64,000 bases of DNA. It comes from Nannocystis sp. (GTDB taxonomy: Bacteria > Myxococcota_A > Polyangia > Nannocystales > Nannocystaceae). Positions within the stretch are counted from its first letter, which is position 1. The number at the start of each line of letters is the position of its first letter. Below, piece after piece: positions 49,814 through 58,055 of the stretch. The notes under the pieces were generated by a model. The model searched no databases, was not told where the DNA came from, and saw nothing but the letters and a program-made list of their open reading frames with translations. Where the stretch lies: contig NZ_JADJNN010000001.1 in NCBI RefSeq assembly GCF_016714285.1, positions 1,005,418-1,069,417 of the forward strand. Direction: 5' to 3'. The translations under genes and the position numbers were made by a program.

Positions 49814-51145
49814 GTCGCCGCCGCTGGCCACGAACACCGGGAAGCGCCAGCGCTTCACTGCTGCCGTCACGCACTCGTCGACCGCCACATCGTTCACCGT
49901 GCTGCGAGCGATCGCCGGGTAGGCCACGCTGCCGTCGCCCTGGATCGTGAACGCCACCTCGACCTCGCCGCGCAGCCCCGGGTCGCGGGTCATGCCCTCG
50001 CGGAAGCACTGGCGCACCTCCGGCTTGTGGCGGTTGACCACCCCGCGGATCAGGTCGCGACCCACGCTCGCCGTCCACACCACGCTGGTGCGCCGCTCCG
50101 GCGCTGGCGCCGGGTCGCGGCTAGCGAAGGCCTCCTTCGCCGCCCGCTTCCCGCCGCCCCATCGCCGCCGGCCGTGCTCGTCGAGCTGCGCGATCAGCCC
50201 GATCTCGACGTCGACCACCTCGCGCGCCAGACCGCCGCCCTGCCGCCCCGTGCCCACCAGCTCGAGGCCGCGCTGGAGCGGGAGCTTCGCCGCCTCCTTG
50301 GCCCACACCGCCGTCTCCCCGGCGAACACCGCGTAGCGGGCCATCGACGCCCGCGCGTCCTTGTGACCCTGCTCGATCGCCGCCAGGAAGTCCCCGACGC
50401 TGAAGATACCTGACCTTCGCGCCATGTCCTCCGGGTCATGTCCTAAAGGACCGGCGACCACCTCGCTCGCCGCCTCGCTCGCCGCGGGCACCGGCACCAC
50501 CGGGCTCGCCGTCGCTACCGCCGCGACCCGCGTCGGCAGGCTCGGCGCCGCCGACGGCACCACCTCGTCGCGCGGCGTCATGTAGCGGATCAAGGTCGCC
50601 TGCACCTCGGGATCGTCGAAGCCCGGCGCAGCGCTCGGCTCGGCCCGCTGGACCACGACCATCAGCACGGCGAACAGCGCCATCGCCCCCGCCTGCGCCA
50701 GCCACAGCGGCCGCTCCAGCTGGGCCCGGAAGCGCTGCACCGGCGTCGCCGCCTCGACCCGCAGCGCCACCTCGATCGCCCCGATCTGCAGCGTCGCCCC
50801 CTCGCCCGGCACCAGCAGCAGCGTCGTCTCGCCGCGCGCCAGCAGCTCCGCGACCGCGAGCTCCGCCCCGCCCCGCCGAACGCTGCCCAGCATCGCGGGC
50901 GCCAGGCGCAGACAGATCGCCGGCCCCGCCGCCTCGACCAGGGTGAAGCAGCCGCGCGCGTCGCAACCCGCCAGCGCCACCGGCAGCTGCGCCTGCGGGC
51001 CCTCGCCCAGCGTGTAGCGCGGCAGCCACGGCGACCACGGCGAAGCCTCCGCCCCGCGGCCGATGTGGCGGACGTCCAGCAAGGTCCCGCCGAGGCTGAC
51101 GGCGACCTCGGCGAGCGCAGCGACGGGCGGGAGCGGGCGAGCCAT
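49775..51145 (-). CDS. AgmX/PglI-type C-terminal domain protein with central membrane helix
   Basis: 456 residues from ATG 51145. The N-terminal 130 residues are FHA-like or Ig-like beta structure (AEVAVSLGGTLLDVRHIGRG, ALRVEAATP). A membrane helix (LWLAQAGAMALFAVLMVVVQR, about 147-166) and a Pro/Ala/Ser linker follow. The C-terminal AgmX/PglI (TonB-like) domain includes VVNRHKPEVRQCFREGMTRDP, GEVEVAFTIQGDGSVAYPAI, CVTAAVKRWRFPV. Such domains occur in myxobacterial gliding and envelope proteins. The linker contains a TGTCC palindrome array, and the gene's last 38 bp have been amplified downstream. Confidence 0.82.
   Translation of the reverse strand: MARPLPPVAALAEVAVSLGGTLLDVRHIGRGAEASPWSPWLPRYTLGEGPQAQLPVALAGCDARGCFTLVEAAGPAICLRLAPAMLGSVRRGGAELAVAELLARGETTLLLVPGEGATLQIGAIEVALRVEAATPVQRFRAQLERPLWLAQAGAMALFAVLMVVVQRAEPSAAPGFDDPEVQATLIRYMTPRDEVVPSAAPSLPTRVAAVATASPVVPVPAASEAASEVVAGPLGHDPEDMARRSGIFSVGDFLAAIEQGHKDARASMARYAVFAGETAVWAKEAAKLPLQRGLELVGTGRQGGGLAREVVDVEIGLIAQLDEHGRRRWGGGKRAAKEAFASRDPAPAPERRTSVVWTASVGRDLIRGVVNRHKPEVRQCFREGMTRDPGLRGEVEVAFTIQGDGSVAYPAIARSTVNDVAVDECVTAAVKRWRFPVFVASGGDVDVRFPFAVGAA
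50410..50453. repeat. three TGTCC-type palindromes inside a coding region
   Basis: CTGACC-TTCG-CGCCAT (50410), ATGTCC-TCCG-GGTCAT (50424) and ATGTCC-TAAA-GGACCG (50438), exact 14-bp period. They encode the linker GPLGHDPEDMARRSG of the AgmX-type protein. Confidence 0.8.
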
Positions 51146-51226
51146 GCCGCGTGAGAGGCCAGCCCGCGGCGAAAGTTCCCGCGCGCCCACGCGCGCCCAC
51201 AGCCTCACCCCGCCCTCACCCCGCCC

Positions 51227-52222
51227 TCACCCCGGCTGATACAGCACCCGCGCCGCCGTGAAGTTGATCGCCAACCACACCCCCGGCACGTCCATGCCGT
51301 TGATCTTGAGCGTGTCGACGCTCGGCAGCAGGTCCATGTGGGGGGCGACACAGGCCGGCACATCGAGCACCGACCACAGCGTCTTGGTCCCGATCAGCGG
51401 CAGGTCGAACATCAGATCCTCCGCCGAGACCTTCGGCAGGAACCCGTACAGCACCCCGTCGACCAGCCGCGTCGGCGCCGCTGCATCATCGAGCTCCGCC
51501 ACGAACTGCGCCTCGCGCAGATCGAGCGCCCCGACCGACCCGCTGATCGACAGCGAGAACGACGCCCGCTTGGTCCGCACGCACGGCTGGGTCGGATCAT
51601 TAATCAACGGCACATTGACCGCCGCATAGGCCGCGGGGTCGAGGTCGCGGCAGCTCCCCATCGCCACCGTCTCGACCCCGAGGATCACCGCCGGCGTGCC
51701 GTCGTTGGGCTTGCACAGGGCCATCGCGCCTGGCTCCGTCGGCGCCTCGCACTCCGCGTCGATGACCCGCACCTCGGTCGCCGCGACGTCCTCGAAGCGG
51801 ACCAGCAGGCTGAACTTGTAAGCCGCGATGTCGTCGCCCAGCACCATGTTCACCGCGTCCGTGATGTCCGCCTGGCACATCGGGTTGTTCGCGTCGCCGT
51901 CGCTGAGGAACAGGTGCGGGTCGACGAAGCGCATCGAATCGAGCCGCATCGTGATGCCCGTGTCGACCGGCGCGCCCGTCGTCTCGCTCGCGCCCGTCGC
52001 CGCCATCGAGGCCGACACCTCCGTGTCGCCCGCCCCCGTCGACGCGATCGTCGGCCCGCTCGTCGGCCCGCCCATCGTGCCCGTACTCCCCGCACACGCA
52101 GCGCCCTGACACAGCTGCCCCGGACCATCGTCGCGAAAACAGCCCAGCAGCGCGCACAGGGCCCACCACGGCCCGACCCCGCGCGTGGCCCCGCCTCGCC
52201 CTCGCTCACTCAATCGCGTCAC
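51227..52222 (-). CDS. lipoprotein of unknown function
   Basis: 331 residues from GTG 52222. Signal with lipobox ALLGC, Thr/Gly/Ser-rich spacer (about 45-95), then a beta-rich domain with paired Cys (NPMCQADITDAV, IDAECEAPTEPGAMALCKP, GSCRDL, QPCVRT, VPACVAPHMD). The order of segments (SMRFVDPHLFLSDGD, LLPSVDTLKINGMDVPGVWLAINF in pieces) suggests one compact extracellular domain. Not recognised. Divergent from the VIT-VWA gene. Confidence 0.77.
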   Translation of the reverse strand: MTRLSERGRGGATRGVGPWWALCALLGCFRDDGPGQLCQGAACAGSTGTMGGPTSGPTIASTGAGDTEVSASMAATGASETTGAPVDTGITMRLDSMRFVDPHLFLSDGDANNPMCQADITDAVNMVLGDDIAAYKFSLLVRFEDVAATEVRVIDAECEAPTEPGAMALCKPNDGTPAVILGVETVAMGSCRDLDPAAYAAVNVPLINDPTQPCVRTKRASFSLSISGSVGALDLREAQFVAELDDAAAPTRLVDGVLYGFLPKVSAEDLMFDLPLIGTKTLWSVLDVPACVAPHMDLLPSVDTLKINGMDVPGVWLAINFTAARVLYQPG

Positions 52223-52350
52223 GCCCCGCCATGGTATACGAACGATCTCGGCCGGTCACTGCGCGGCCTTCCGAGTGCTCACATTCGCCGGGAACCTCCG
52301 CGTGCTCGCGCTGTCTCTCGCCTCGCCTGTCCGGGCACTGTGAGCCGCCG

Positions 52351-54900
52351 ATGCACCCCCGATCACCGCTGAGTCGCCCTTCCGTCCTCGCCCCCCTCCT
52401 CGGCCTCCTCGCCTGTACGCCCAGCGGCGAGCTCGGCGAGACCCCAGGGGACGAGCACGCCGTCGCCGCGCCCGACGACGCCCGCCACGGCTCCGACGCT
52501 CTGGCGCCACCGGCCCGCCCGCCGCGCAAGCCGATCCAGGGCCAGCTCATCAGCTCCGAGCTCCCCGTCGACGACGGCTCGCGCTGCGCCGACGCGGCGC
52601 CCGCCCAGGACGCGGCGCCGATCGACCCCAACAGCGCCGCCTCCGAGGGCCGCATGGCCGTCCGCAAGGGCGACGCATGGCTCGGCCTCCCGCTGCGCGA
52701 GACCCGATACGACACCGTGATCATCGGCACCGTCGCCGAGACCTCCGTCATCCAGGTGTTCCACAACCCCCTGCCGGACCGCCTCGAGGCGATCTACAAC
52801 TTCCCGCTGCCCGCCGACGCCGCCGTCGACGACTACTGGATCCGCGTCGACGGTCGCGAGATCCGCGGCGTCATGAAGACCCGCGACGACGCCCGCCGCA
52901 CCTATGAAGAGGCCCGGGACGCCGGCCAGAGCGCCGCCCTGCTCGAGCAAAATCGGCCCAACCTCTTCGCCCAGGCCGTCGCCAACATCCCGCCCGGCGG
53001 CACCATCGAGGTCGAGATGCACCTGGTCCAGCCGCTGCGCCGCGAGCAGGGCCGCTACCGCCTGCTGCTCCCGATCACCGTCGGCCCCCGCTACATCCCC
53101 GGCAGCCCCGACAGCGCCGGCAACACCGCCCCAGTGCCGGATGCCGCCGCGATCCGCTCGCCCGGCCTCGCCAAGGGCGTCGTCAGCTGCTCCACCGTCG
53201 ACATCCAGGTCGCGATCGAGGCCGCCTTCCCGCTCACCGCCCTGCGCTCCAAGTACCACGCGCTCACCGTCGACGCCGCCGGCGCAACCACCCGCCTCGA
53301 GCTCGCCCGCGGCAGCGCCCGCCCCAACCGCGACTTCGACCTCTCGTGGCAGCTCGCCGGCCTCGAGCCGCGCGCCCAGCTCATGGCCCAAAAGACAGGT
53401 GACGACGGCGGCTACTTCACCCTCGCGGTCGAGCCGCCCCAGGCCTACCCGCAGGACAAGGCCCGCCCGCGCGAGCTGGTGTTCGCGCTCGACACCTCCG
53501 GCTCGATGCACGGCGCGCCGATGGCCACCGCCGTCGCCGCCGTGACCAAGGCGCTCGACGGCATGGGCCCGGACGACACCTTCCAGATCCTCCGCTTCGC
53601 CGGCGACACCAGCCAGCTCGCCGAGGCCCCGCTGCGCAACACCCCGGCCAACCGCGCCCTCGGCCTCGAGTTCCTCACCCGCCTCGCGGGCTACGGCGGC
53701 ACCGAGATGCTCGCCGGCATCAAGGCCGCGCTCGAGCGCCCCGCCGACCCCGAGCGCCTGCGCATGGTCCTGTTCCTGACCGACGGCTACATCGGCAACG
53801 AGGTCGAGGTCTTCGCCGAGATCGAGAAGCGCCGCGGCGACGCCCGCCTGTTCGGCCTCGGCGTCGGCAGCTCCGTCAACCACTACCTCCTCGACGGCAT
53901 GAGCCGCATCGGCCGCGGCGCCGTCACCTACGTCGGCCCCGGCGAGGCCACCGACGCCGTCGTCGAGCGCTTCTACGGCTACATCGGCACGCCCGTGCTC
54001 ACCGACATCGAGATCGACTGGGGCGGCCTGCCCGTCGCCGACGTCGTCCCGAACGCCCTCCCGGACCTGTTCGCCGGCCAGCCCGTCGTCGTCTACGGCC
54101 GCTTCGTCGGCGCCCCCACCACCGGCCAGGCCACCCTCAAGGCCAGGCTCGGCGGCGCCCCGATCACCATGCCCCTGAAGCTCGACCTGCGCGCCGGCCA
54201 GGAGCACAGCGGCCTGGCCTCGATGTGGGCCCGCCAGCAGGTCGACGCCCTGCTCGGCTACCCCAACCTCAAGCACAACGGGGGCGACACCTCGATCATC
54301 GAGCAGGTCACCAAGCTCGCCATCTCGCACCGCGTCATGACCGAGTACACCAGCTTCGTCGCCGTCGAGCGCCGCCCCGAGAAGCAGCCCGACGGCAGCC
54401 TCAAGACCATCGAGGTCCCGCTCGAGCTCCCGCAGGGCGTCGAGAACAGCGCCTACGGCGAGGGCACCCTCGGCCTCGGCAATTACGGGCTCATCGGCAA
54501 GGGCGGCGGCGGCGGCACGGGCAGCGGCTACGGCCGCGGCGCAGGGGCCGGCTTCGGCGGCCGGGGCACCCGCGTCCCGACCGTGCGCCAGGCCAAGGCC
54601 GAGGTCCAGGGCTCGCTCGACAAGGACATCATCCGCCGCATCGTCCGCGCCCACATCAACGAGGTCCGGCACTGCTACAACCAGGGCCTCAGCGCCGACC
54701 CCAACCTCAAGGGCCGCGTCGTCATCCAGTTCGACATCGACCTGAAGGGCAAGGTCCCGAACGCCACCGTCAGCGAGGACACCGTCCCCGACAAGACCGT
54801 CGGGGCATGCATCCGCGCCGCCCTGCTGCGCTGGACCTTCCCCAAGCCAGTCGGCGGCGTCGTCACCGTCAGCTACCCCTTCGTGCTCGAGCCCGGCTGA
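52351..54900 (+). CDS. VIT and VWA domain lipoprotein with AgmX/PglI C-terminus
   Basis: 849 residues from ATG 52351. Lipobox GLLAC, short spacer, VIT domain (about 95-240: LPLRETRYDTVIIGTVAE, VFHNPLPDRLEAIYNFPLP, YEEARDAGQSAALLEQ), VWA domain (about 370-540) with MIDAS DTSGSMHG and FLTDGYIGNE, a Gly-rich hinge (GKGGGGGTGSGYGRGAG) and an AgmX/PglI-type C-terminal domain (IIRRIVRAHINEVRHCYNQG, GACIRAALLRWTFPKP). Relatives of the inter-alpha-trypsin-inhibitor type bind surface or matrix ligands. The AgmX-like end matches the gene at 49775-51145, suggesting a shared envelope machine. Confidence 0.9.
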   Translation: MHPRSPLSRPSVLAPLLGLLACTPSGELGETPGDEHAVAAPDDARHGSDALAPPARPPRKPIQGQLISSELPVDDGSRCADAAPAQDAAPIDPNSAASEGRMAVRKGDAWLGLPLRETRYDTVIIGTVAETSVIQVFHNPLPDRLEAIYNFPLPADAAVDDYWIRVDGREIRGVMKTRDDARRTYEEARDAGQSAALLEQNRPNLFAQAVANIPPGGTIEVEMHLVQPLRREQGRYRLLLPITVGPRYIPGSPDSAGNTAPVPDAAAIRSPGLAKGVVSCSTVDIQVAIEAAFPLTALRSKYHALTVDAAGATTRLELARGSARPNRDFDLSWQLAGLEPRAQLMAQKTGDDGGYFTLAVEPPQAYPQDKARPRELVFALDTSGSMHGAPMATAVAAVTKALDGMGPDDTFQILRFAGDTSQLAEAPLRNTPANRALGLEFLTRLAGYGGTEMLAGIKAALERPADPERLRMVLFLTDGYIGNEVEVFAEIEKRRGDARLFGLGVGSSVNHYLLDGMSRIGRGAVTYVGPGEATDAVVERFYGYIGTPVLTDIEIDWGGLPVADVVPNALPDLFAGQPVVVYGRFVGAPTTGQATLKARLGGAPITMPLKLDLRAGQEHSGLASMWARQQVDALLGYPNLKHNGGDTSIIEQVTKLAISHRVMTEYTSFVAVERRPEKQPDGSLKTIEVPLELPQGVENSAYGEGTLGLGNYGLIGKGGGGGTGSGYGRGAGAGFGGRGTRVPTVRQAKAEVQGSLDKDIIRRIVRAHINEVRHCYNQGLSADPNLKGRVVIQFDIDLKGKVPNATVSEDTVPDKTVGACIRAALLRWTFPKPVGGVVTVSYPFVLEPG

Positions 54901-55037
54901 TCGCCGCGGCCCTCCCAGGCGCAGGCAGCCGACCCCCGACTGCCGCCCGCCAGGATCGGCGACGACCTCGCCCCTGCCGCCCCGACGACCACCGACGCAA
55001 CGTCGGCCACCCGGTCGCCCGATTCCCCACCAGTCCC

Positions 55038-55130
55038 GCTGGCTTGCTGGCTTCACCGCTGGCTTCACCGCTGGCTTCACCGCTGGCTTCACTGTTGGCT
55101 TCGCTGCGGGCACCACCGCTGGCTTCACCT
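55038..55130. repeat. 12-bp tandem repeat upstream of the ATP-grasp operon
   Basis: About seven copies of GCTGGCTTCACC or variants in the 261-nt gap before the first ATP-grasp gene. No palindrome. Otherwise the gap shows only the Shine-Dalgarno at its end. Confidence 0.8.
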
Positions 55131-55149
55131 CCTTCAGCTCGGTCGCTGG

Positions 55150-55157
55150 AAGGAGGT
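55150..55157 (+). promoter_or_regulatory. strong Shine-Dalgarno AAGGAGGT
   Basis: Full anti-SD complement, 4 nt before GTG 55162. Almost no other gene in this window has such a site, and it fixes the GTG start. Confidence 0.8.
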
Positions 55158-55161
55158 CCGC

Positions 55162-56199
55162 GTGCGCCTCGGCCTGACCTTCAACCTGCGCCCGGAGATC
55201 GCTCCACTCGCGGGCGATCCGATCGACCGCTACGAGGAGTTCGACTCCGAGGAGACCGTCACGGCGATCGCCGCCTCGCTGCGCCGCCTCGGCCACGAGG
55301 TCGAGCGCCTCGGCTGGGGCCCCCCCATGCTCGACGCGCTGATCCGCCGCGCCCACGGTGATCGCCTCGACGGCGTCTTCAACTTCGCCGAGGGCGTCGG
55401 CGGCCGCGGCCGCGAGTCCCAGGTCCCCGCCATGCTGGAGATGCTCGGCATCCCCAACACCGGCTCCGACCCGGTCGCCCTGGCCCTCGCGCTCGACAAG
55501 GGCCTCGCCAAGCTGTTCGCCGCCGGCCACGGGATCGCCACCGCCCCCTTCCTCATCGTCGGCGCCGACGATCCCCTCGGCGGCGTCGACCTGCGCTACC
55601 CGCTGTTCGCCAAGCCGGTCGCCGAGGGCTCCTCCATGGGCATCCGCAACAACTCGGTGTGTCGCAACCACGCCGAGCTGCTCGCCCTGGTCGCCACCCT
55701 CCAGCGAAACTACCGCCAGCCCGTGCTCATCGAGGAGTTCCTGCCCGGCGACGAGTACACCGTCGGCGTCCTCGGCAACGGCGCCGGCGCCGAGGTCCTC
55801 GGCGTCATGCAGGTGCAACCCCGCCACCACGACGGGGACTTCGTCTACTCGCTCGAGGTCAAGCGCGACTACCTCAACCAGGTCGAGTACCGCATGAGCG
55901 ACGCTCTGCTCGCCAGCGGCGCCGTCAGCCCCGCGATGCTGGCCACGATCCGCCAGCTCGCCCTCGACGCCCACCGCGCCTTCGCCTGCCGCGACCTGTC
56001 TCGCGTCGACATCCGCTGCGACCGCGACGGCGCCCCCAACTTCATCGAGATCAACCCCCTCCCGGGTCTGAACCCGCTCCACAGCGACCTGGTCTGGATC
56101 GCCCGCGGCCACGGCTGGGACTACGACCGCCTGATCGCACGCATCCTCGATGTGGCCAGCGAACGCTGGTCCCAGCGCGCCTCCACCTTCAACTTCTAG
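55162..56199 (+). CDS. ATP-grasp ligase (D-Ala-D-Ala ligase-like)
   Basis: 345 residues from GTG 55162. FNFAEGVGGRGRESQVPAML and GIPNTGSDPVALALALDKGL resemble the D-Ala-D-Ala ligase N-terminal half. ATP-grasp core: YPLFAKPVAEGSSMGIRNNS, VLIEEFLPGDEYTVGVLGNG, RVDIRCDRDGAPNFIEINPLPGLNP with the metal-binding Glu/Asn. It activates a carboxylate as acyl phosphate and joins it to an amine; the substrates are unknown. First of a three-gene unit (ATP-grasp, ATP-grasp, GNAT). Confidence 0.92.
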   Translation: MRLGLTFNLRPEIAPLAGDPIDRYEEFDSEETVTAIAASLRRLGHEVERLGWGPPMLDALIRRAHGDRLDGVFNFAEGVGGRGRESQVPAMLEMLGIPNTGSDPVALALALDKGLAKLFAAGHGIATAPFLIVGADDPLGGVDLRYPLFAKPVAEGSSMGIRNNSVCRNHAELLALVATLQRNYRQPVLIEEFLPGDEYTVGVLGNGAGAEVLGVMQVQPRHHDGDFVYSLEVKRDYLNQVEYRMSDALLASGAVSPAMLATIRQLALDAHRAFACRDLSRVDIRCDRDGAPNFIEINPLPGLNPLHSDLVWIARGHGWDYDRLIARILDVASERWSQRASTFNF

Positions 56200-56260
56200 C
56201 CCTGCACTTTCTGGCCGCTCTCCGACAACCCGTCTGCCGCGCACGCCGAGGATCGCGACG

Positions 56261-57316
56261 ATGAAGATCGCCATCACCTACAACGCCGACACCCACCTCA
56301 AGCCGCACCTCAACGAGGTCGAACGCCTCGGCGAGGACGAGGTCGCCGAGTCCGCGCTCGACGTCCACGCCGCGCTCGCGCAGCACCACCACTGCGAGCT
56401 GTTCCCCGTCGGCGACTGCATCGCCGGGGCCCTCCTGGCGATCCGCGACTACGCCCCCGACCTCGTGTTCAACCTGTGCGAGGGCGTGCTCGGCCGGACC
56501 CGCTGGGAGGCCCACTTCGTCCTCGCCCTCGACCTCCTCGGCATCCCGTACTGCGGCTGCGACGCGGTGACCATCGCCCTCACCCAGGACAAGGGCCTCA
56601 TCAAGCAGCTCCTGCGCCAGCTCGGCGTCGCCACCCCCGAGGGCCTCGCCGTCGCGCCCGGCTGTCCCGAAGGACAGATCCTCGCCGACATCGACGCGAT
56701 GCTGCGCCGCGCCCGCTCCGGCCGCGTCATCGTCAAGCCGATCCGCGAGGACGGCGGCATCGGCGTCGACGCCACCGGCGTCGTCCGCAGCGCCGCCGCG
56801 GCGCTCGCCCGCTGCCACGCCGTCTGGGCCCAGTACCAGCAGCCCGCGCTGGTCGAGGCCTTCATCGACGGCGAGGAGTACAACCTCGCCCTCTACGCCA
56901 GCCAGCAGGGCCTGGTCGCCCTCCCGCCCGGCCAGATCGTGTTCGCCCCCGGCCTCGCCCCCGAGGCCCGCGTCGTCGGCTGGCAGGCCAAGTGGAACAT
57001 CGGCTCCGTCGAGGACATCAGCACCGAGAGCCGCATCGCCCACAGCCTCGACCCGACCCTGCTCGCCGAGATCAACGCCACCTGCCGCCACGTCGCCGGC
57101 ATGATCGGCATGAGCGGCTACTGCCGCTTCGACCTCCGCCGCGGCCCCGACGGCCGCATCAACATCATCGACATCAACGCCAACCCCGACATCGGCCCCG
57201 GCTCCGGCTTCCGCAAGGCCCTCGCCGCGGCCGACATCCGCTTCGAGGATTTCCTGTGCGAGCTCATCCACGTCCGCCTGCACGGCCACCGGGTACCATG
57301 GGCATCCGCCGCGTAG
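56261..57316 (+). CDS. second ATP-grasp ligase
   Basis: 351 residues from ATG 56261. Paralogue-like order of motifs: VFNLCEGVLGRTRWEAHFVL, GIPYCGCDAVTIALTQDKGL, VIVKPIREDGGIGVDAT, ALVEAFIDGEEYNLALYA, YCRFDLRRGPDGRINIIDIN and NPDIGPGSGF. The divergence from the upstream gene suggests a different substrate. A TGTCC palindrome (56662) codes GCPEGQ inside it. Its 3' end overlaps the GNAT start by 19 nt. Part of the ATP-grasp/ATP-grasp/GNAT unit. Confidence 0.9.
   Translation: MKIAITYNADTHLKPHLNEVERLGEDEVAESALDVHAALAQHHHCELFPVGDCIAGALLAIRDYAPDLVFNLCEGVLGRTRWEAHFVLALDLLGIPYCGCDAVTIALTQDKGLIKQLLRQLGVATPEGLAVAPGCPEGQILADIDAMLRRARSGRVIVKPIREDGGIGVDATGVVRSAAAALARCHAVWAQYQQPALVEAFIDGEEYNLALYASQQGLVALPPGQIVFAPGLAPEARVVGWQAKWNIGSVEDISTESRIAHSLDPTLLAEINATCRHVAGMIGMSGYCRFDLRRGPDGRINIIDINANPDIGPGSGFRKALAAADIRFEDFLCELIHVRLHGHRVPWASAA
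56662..56677. repeat. perfect TGTCC palindrome inside the second ATP-grasp gene
   Basis: CTGTCC-CGAA-GGACAG, 6-bp stem with a 4-nt loop; read as CPEGQ. Confidence 0.8.
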
Positions 57317-57771
57317 CCGCCGACGACGCCCCGCGGATCCACGCGATCCTGGTCGCCACCGGCGTGTTCACCCCCGCCGAGGTCGAGTGCGCCGACGAGC
57401 TCGTCGCCGAGGCCATCCACCAGCCCGAAAAGGGCGACTACCTGGTCCACGTGCTCGAGCACGACGGCGTCGTCGTCGGCTACGTCTGTTACGGCGCCAC
57501 CCCCCTCACCGACGGCACCTACGATCTGTACTGGATCGCCGTCGACCCCGCCTGCCACGGCCACGGCCACGGCCAGCGCCTCATCGCCTTCGTCGAGTCC
57601 GAGCTGCGCAGCAGCGGCGGCCGGCTGCTGCTCATCGAGACCTCGGGCAAGGACAGCTACGGCCCGACCCAGAGCTTCTACCTCCGCTGCGGCTACCGCG
57701 AGCTGGCCCGCATCCCCGGCTTCTACCGCCCCGGCGACGACAAGATCGTCTACGGCAAGTACCTCGACTGA
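57298..57771 (+). CDS. GNAT-family N-acetyltransferase
   Basis: 157 residues. IRRVAADDAPRIHAILVATG, YDLYWIAVDPACHGHGHGQR with the acetyl-CoA pyrophosphate loop (residues 87-94), LLLIETSGKDSY, FYLRCGYRELARIPGFYRPGDDKIVYGK. The C-terminal block suggests a specific small-molecule or peptide substrate. Starts inside the preceding gene, so it is translationally coupled. The three genes could make and acetylate a dipeptide-like compound (inference). The following 284 nt to fni show nothing except the -10-like hexamer at 58044. Confidence 0.92.
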   Translation: MGIRRVAADDAPRIHAILVATGVFTPAEVECADELVAEAIHQPEKGDYLVHVLEHDGVVVGYVCYGATPLTDGTYDLYWIAVDPACHGHGHGQRLIAFVESELRSSGGRLLLIETSGKDSYGPTQSFYLRCGYRELARIPGFYRPGDDKIVYGKYLD

Positions 57772-58055
57772 GCCCACCCCGCGGTCCACCGCGACGACAA
57801 GCACCGCACCGACGGAGCCGTGCTGAGGGCCACCACCACGACAAGCACCTCGACGGCCACCACCGCGATCCCGCCCCGCGCCCGCCCCCTTGTGCTGCGG
57901 ATCACCCAGCGACGCGGCGGCCCGGCACCCCCACCGAGATCCGCCGCCAAACCCCGCCCAGCTGGCCCCACGCGGCAGTTTCGGCCCGAGCTCCCGCGGA
58001 GTTTCCACACGGGTCCCCGCGCTCGCCCACACGCCCAGCGAGCTACATTCCGCCC

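Noticed and set aside
52363..56277. 1300-codon open frame on the minus strand opposite VIT-VWA and ATP-grasp genes
   Set aside because: Ala/Gly/Val/Asp-rich shadow of the plus-strand genes, with no domain or start signal.
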